From JAGOTP01 sp964600845 (GTDB taxonomy: Bacteria; Patescibacteriota; Patescibacteriia; 2-12-FULL-60-25), in assembly GCA_964600845.1 (NCBI GenBank), contig CAZRJW010000043.1, positions 1-5,026 of the forward strand: a stretch of DNA of 5,026 nt, in the 5' to 3' direction. Below the pieces are notes generated by a model. It ran no database searches, was not told the origin of the DNA, and saw only the letters and a program-made list of their open reading frames with translations. A program made the translations under genes and the position numbers. Shown piece after piece: positions 4,593 to 5,026 of this stretch (position 1 is its first letter; every line of letters starts with the position of its first letter).

Positions 4593-5026
4593 ATGCCTAC
4601 CGCTCCCAAGCCCAAGTCTGATTCATTGAAAAAGCCATCAGATACGGCCAATAAGGCCGAAGCCGCACCAGCTAAGAAGGCGGCTCCGCTCGTCTCTCTG
4701 GTCCGTGGAATGCGTGATTTGCTCCCCGCAGATCAGCCCTACTGGAAAAAGATCTACGAAGCGCTTGATCGCGTCTCGGCGGCCTACGGCTTTGACCGCA
4801 TCGATACCCCATTGATCGAAGAGCAGTCCCTCTTTGTTCGCGGTGTTGGAAAAGTGACGGATATTGTCGAGAAGGAAATGTTCAGCTGGGAAACGCAGGG
4901 CGGCGAACATATTGCCCTTCGTCCAGAAGGAACGGCTTCCACGGTGCGTGCCTACATCCAGCACGGCATGTTGAACCTGCCTCAGCCCGTTCGCTTGTGG
5001 TACACGGGTCCCATGTTCCGCTACGA
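4593..5026 (+). CDS. hisS: Histidyl-tRNA synthetase, N-terminal part (runs off the window)
   Basis: This class II synthetase charges tRNA-His with histidine in the cytosol. The first 144 residues are visible. After an unconserved tail come RGMRDLLPADQPYW (38-51, usually RGxxDxLP), the motif 1 region GFDRIDTPLIEEQSLF (66-81), ALRPEGTASTVRAYIQHGM (108-126) of the histidine/ATP pocket, and the start of motif 2, WYTGPMFRY, cut at the window edge. The Lys/Ala/Pro-rich extension (residues 2-36) is unusual: most bacterial HisRS begin only a few residues before the RGxxD motif. It looks disordered and basic, which could aid tRNA binding. ATG 4593 is the natural start: an in-frame stop lies at 4569-4571, and the next ATG (codon 40) would cut into the conserved motif; TTG codon 12 (4626) is a less likely alternative. 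No Shine-Dalgarno site is present; the 15 bases before the start are nearly all C or T. Confidence 0.96.
   Translation, partial: MPTAPKPKSDSLKKPSDTANKAEAAPAKKAAPLVSLVRGMRDLLPADQPYWKKIYEALDRVSAAYGFDRIDTPLIEEQSLFVRGVGKVTDIVEKEMFSWETQGGEHIALRPEGTASTVRAYIQHGMLNLPQPVRLWYTGPMFRY

Noticed and set aside
1..5026. CRISPR array, insertion sequence or toxin-antitoxin pair
   Set aside because: There are no regularly spaced direct repeats, no transposase motifs or terminal repeats with target duplications, and no small paired genes.

Overview
The window is a fragment of a bacterial chromosome. From about position 1190 to the end it is a tightly packed run of conserved genes, all on the plus strand: enolase (eno, 1225-2493), tRNA dimethylallyltransferase (miaA, 2506-3405), an EVE-domain protein (3473-3889), signal peptidase I (lepB, 3902-4546) and the first 144 codons of histidyl-tRNA synthetase (hisS, 4593 to the window edge). 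Base composition there is close to balanced; a hand count of 1441-1500 gives 28 G+C of 60. Compact proteins, short spacers and an almost complete lack of Shine-Dalgarno sequences suggest a small-genome lineage such as the Patescibacteria (Candidate Phyla Radiation). That placement is an inference from style only, since no 16S or marker gene is present.

The left fifth is different. Positions 1-323 hold no convincing gene on the plus strand. They contain a pair of back-to-back promoter candidates (175-204 on minus, 223-251 on plus), a perfect 20-base palindrome (43-62), and what may be the first six codons of a divergent minus-strand gene (1-18) with a strong Shine-Dalgarno sequence. The divergent partner on plus, 324-1046, is very GC-rich (49 G+C of 60 at 541-600). 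It encodes a 240-residue exported, cysteine- and proline-rich protein with no lysine that I do not recognise. It ends before a perfect 13-bp inverted repeat (1072-1099) that lacks a T tract. Composition falls back to the chromosomal average just after this repeat.

The housekeeping genes do not form one pathway. They cover glycolysis (eno), tRNA modification and charging (miaA, hisS), protein export (lepB) and a probable modified-nucleotide reader (EVE). Two of the junctions, eno/miaA and EVE/lepB, share a layout: a 12-base gap in which the stop codon TGA doubles as the TG of an extended -10 box ending 6 bases before the next start codon. That is the expected geometry for leaderless transcripts. 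eno and hisS instead have promoter candidates about 35 bases upstream and pyrimidine-rich leaders.

The points most worth checking are the foreign-looking exported gene and its boundaries (horizontal acquisition or an assembly join), and the apparent leaderless or SD-independent expression of the right-hand genes.
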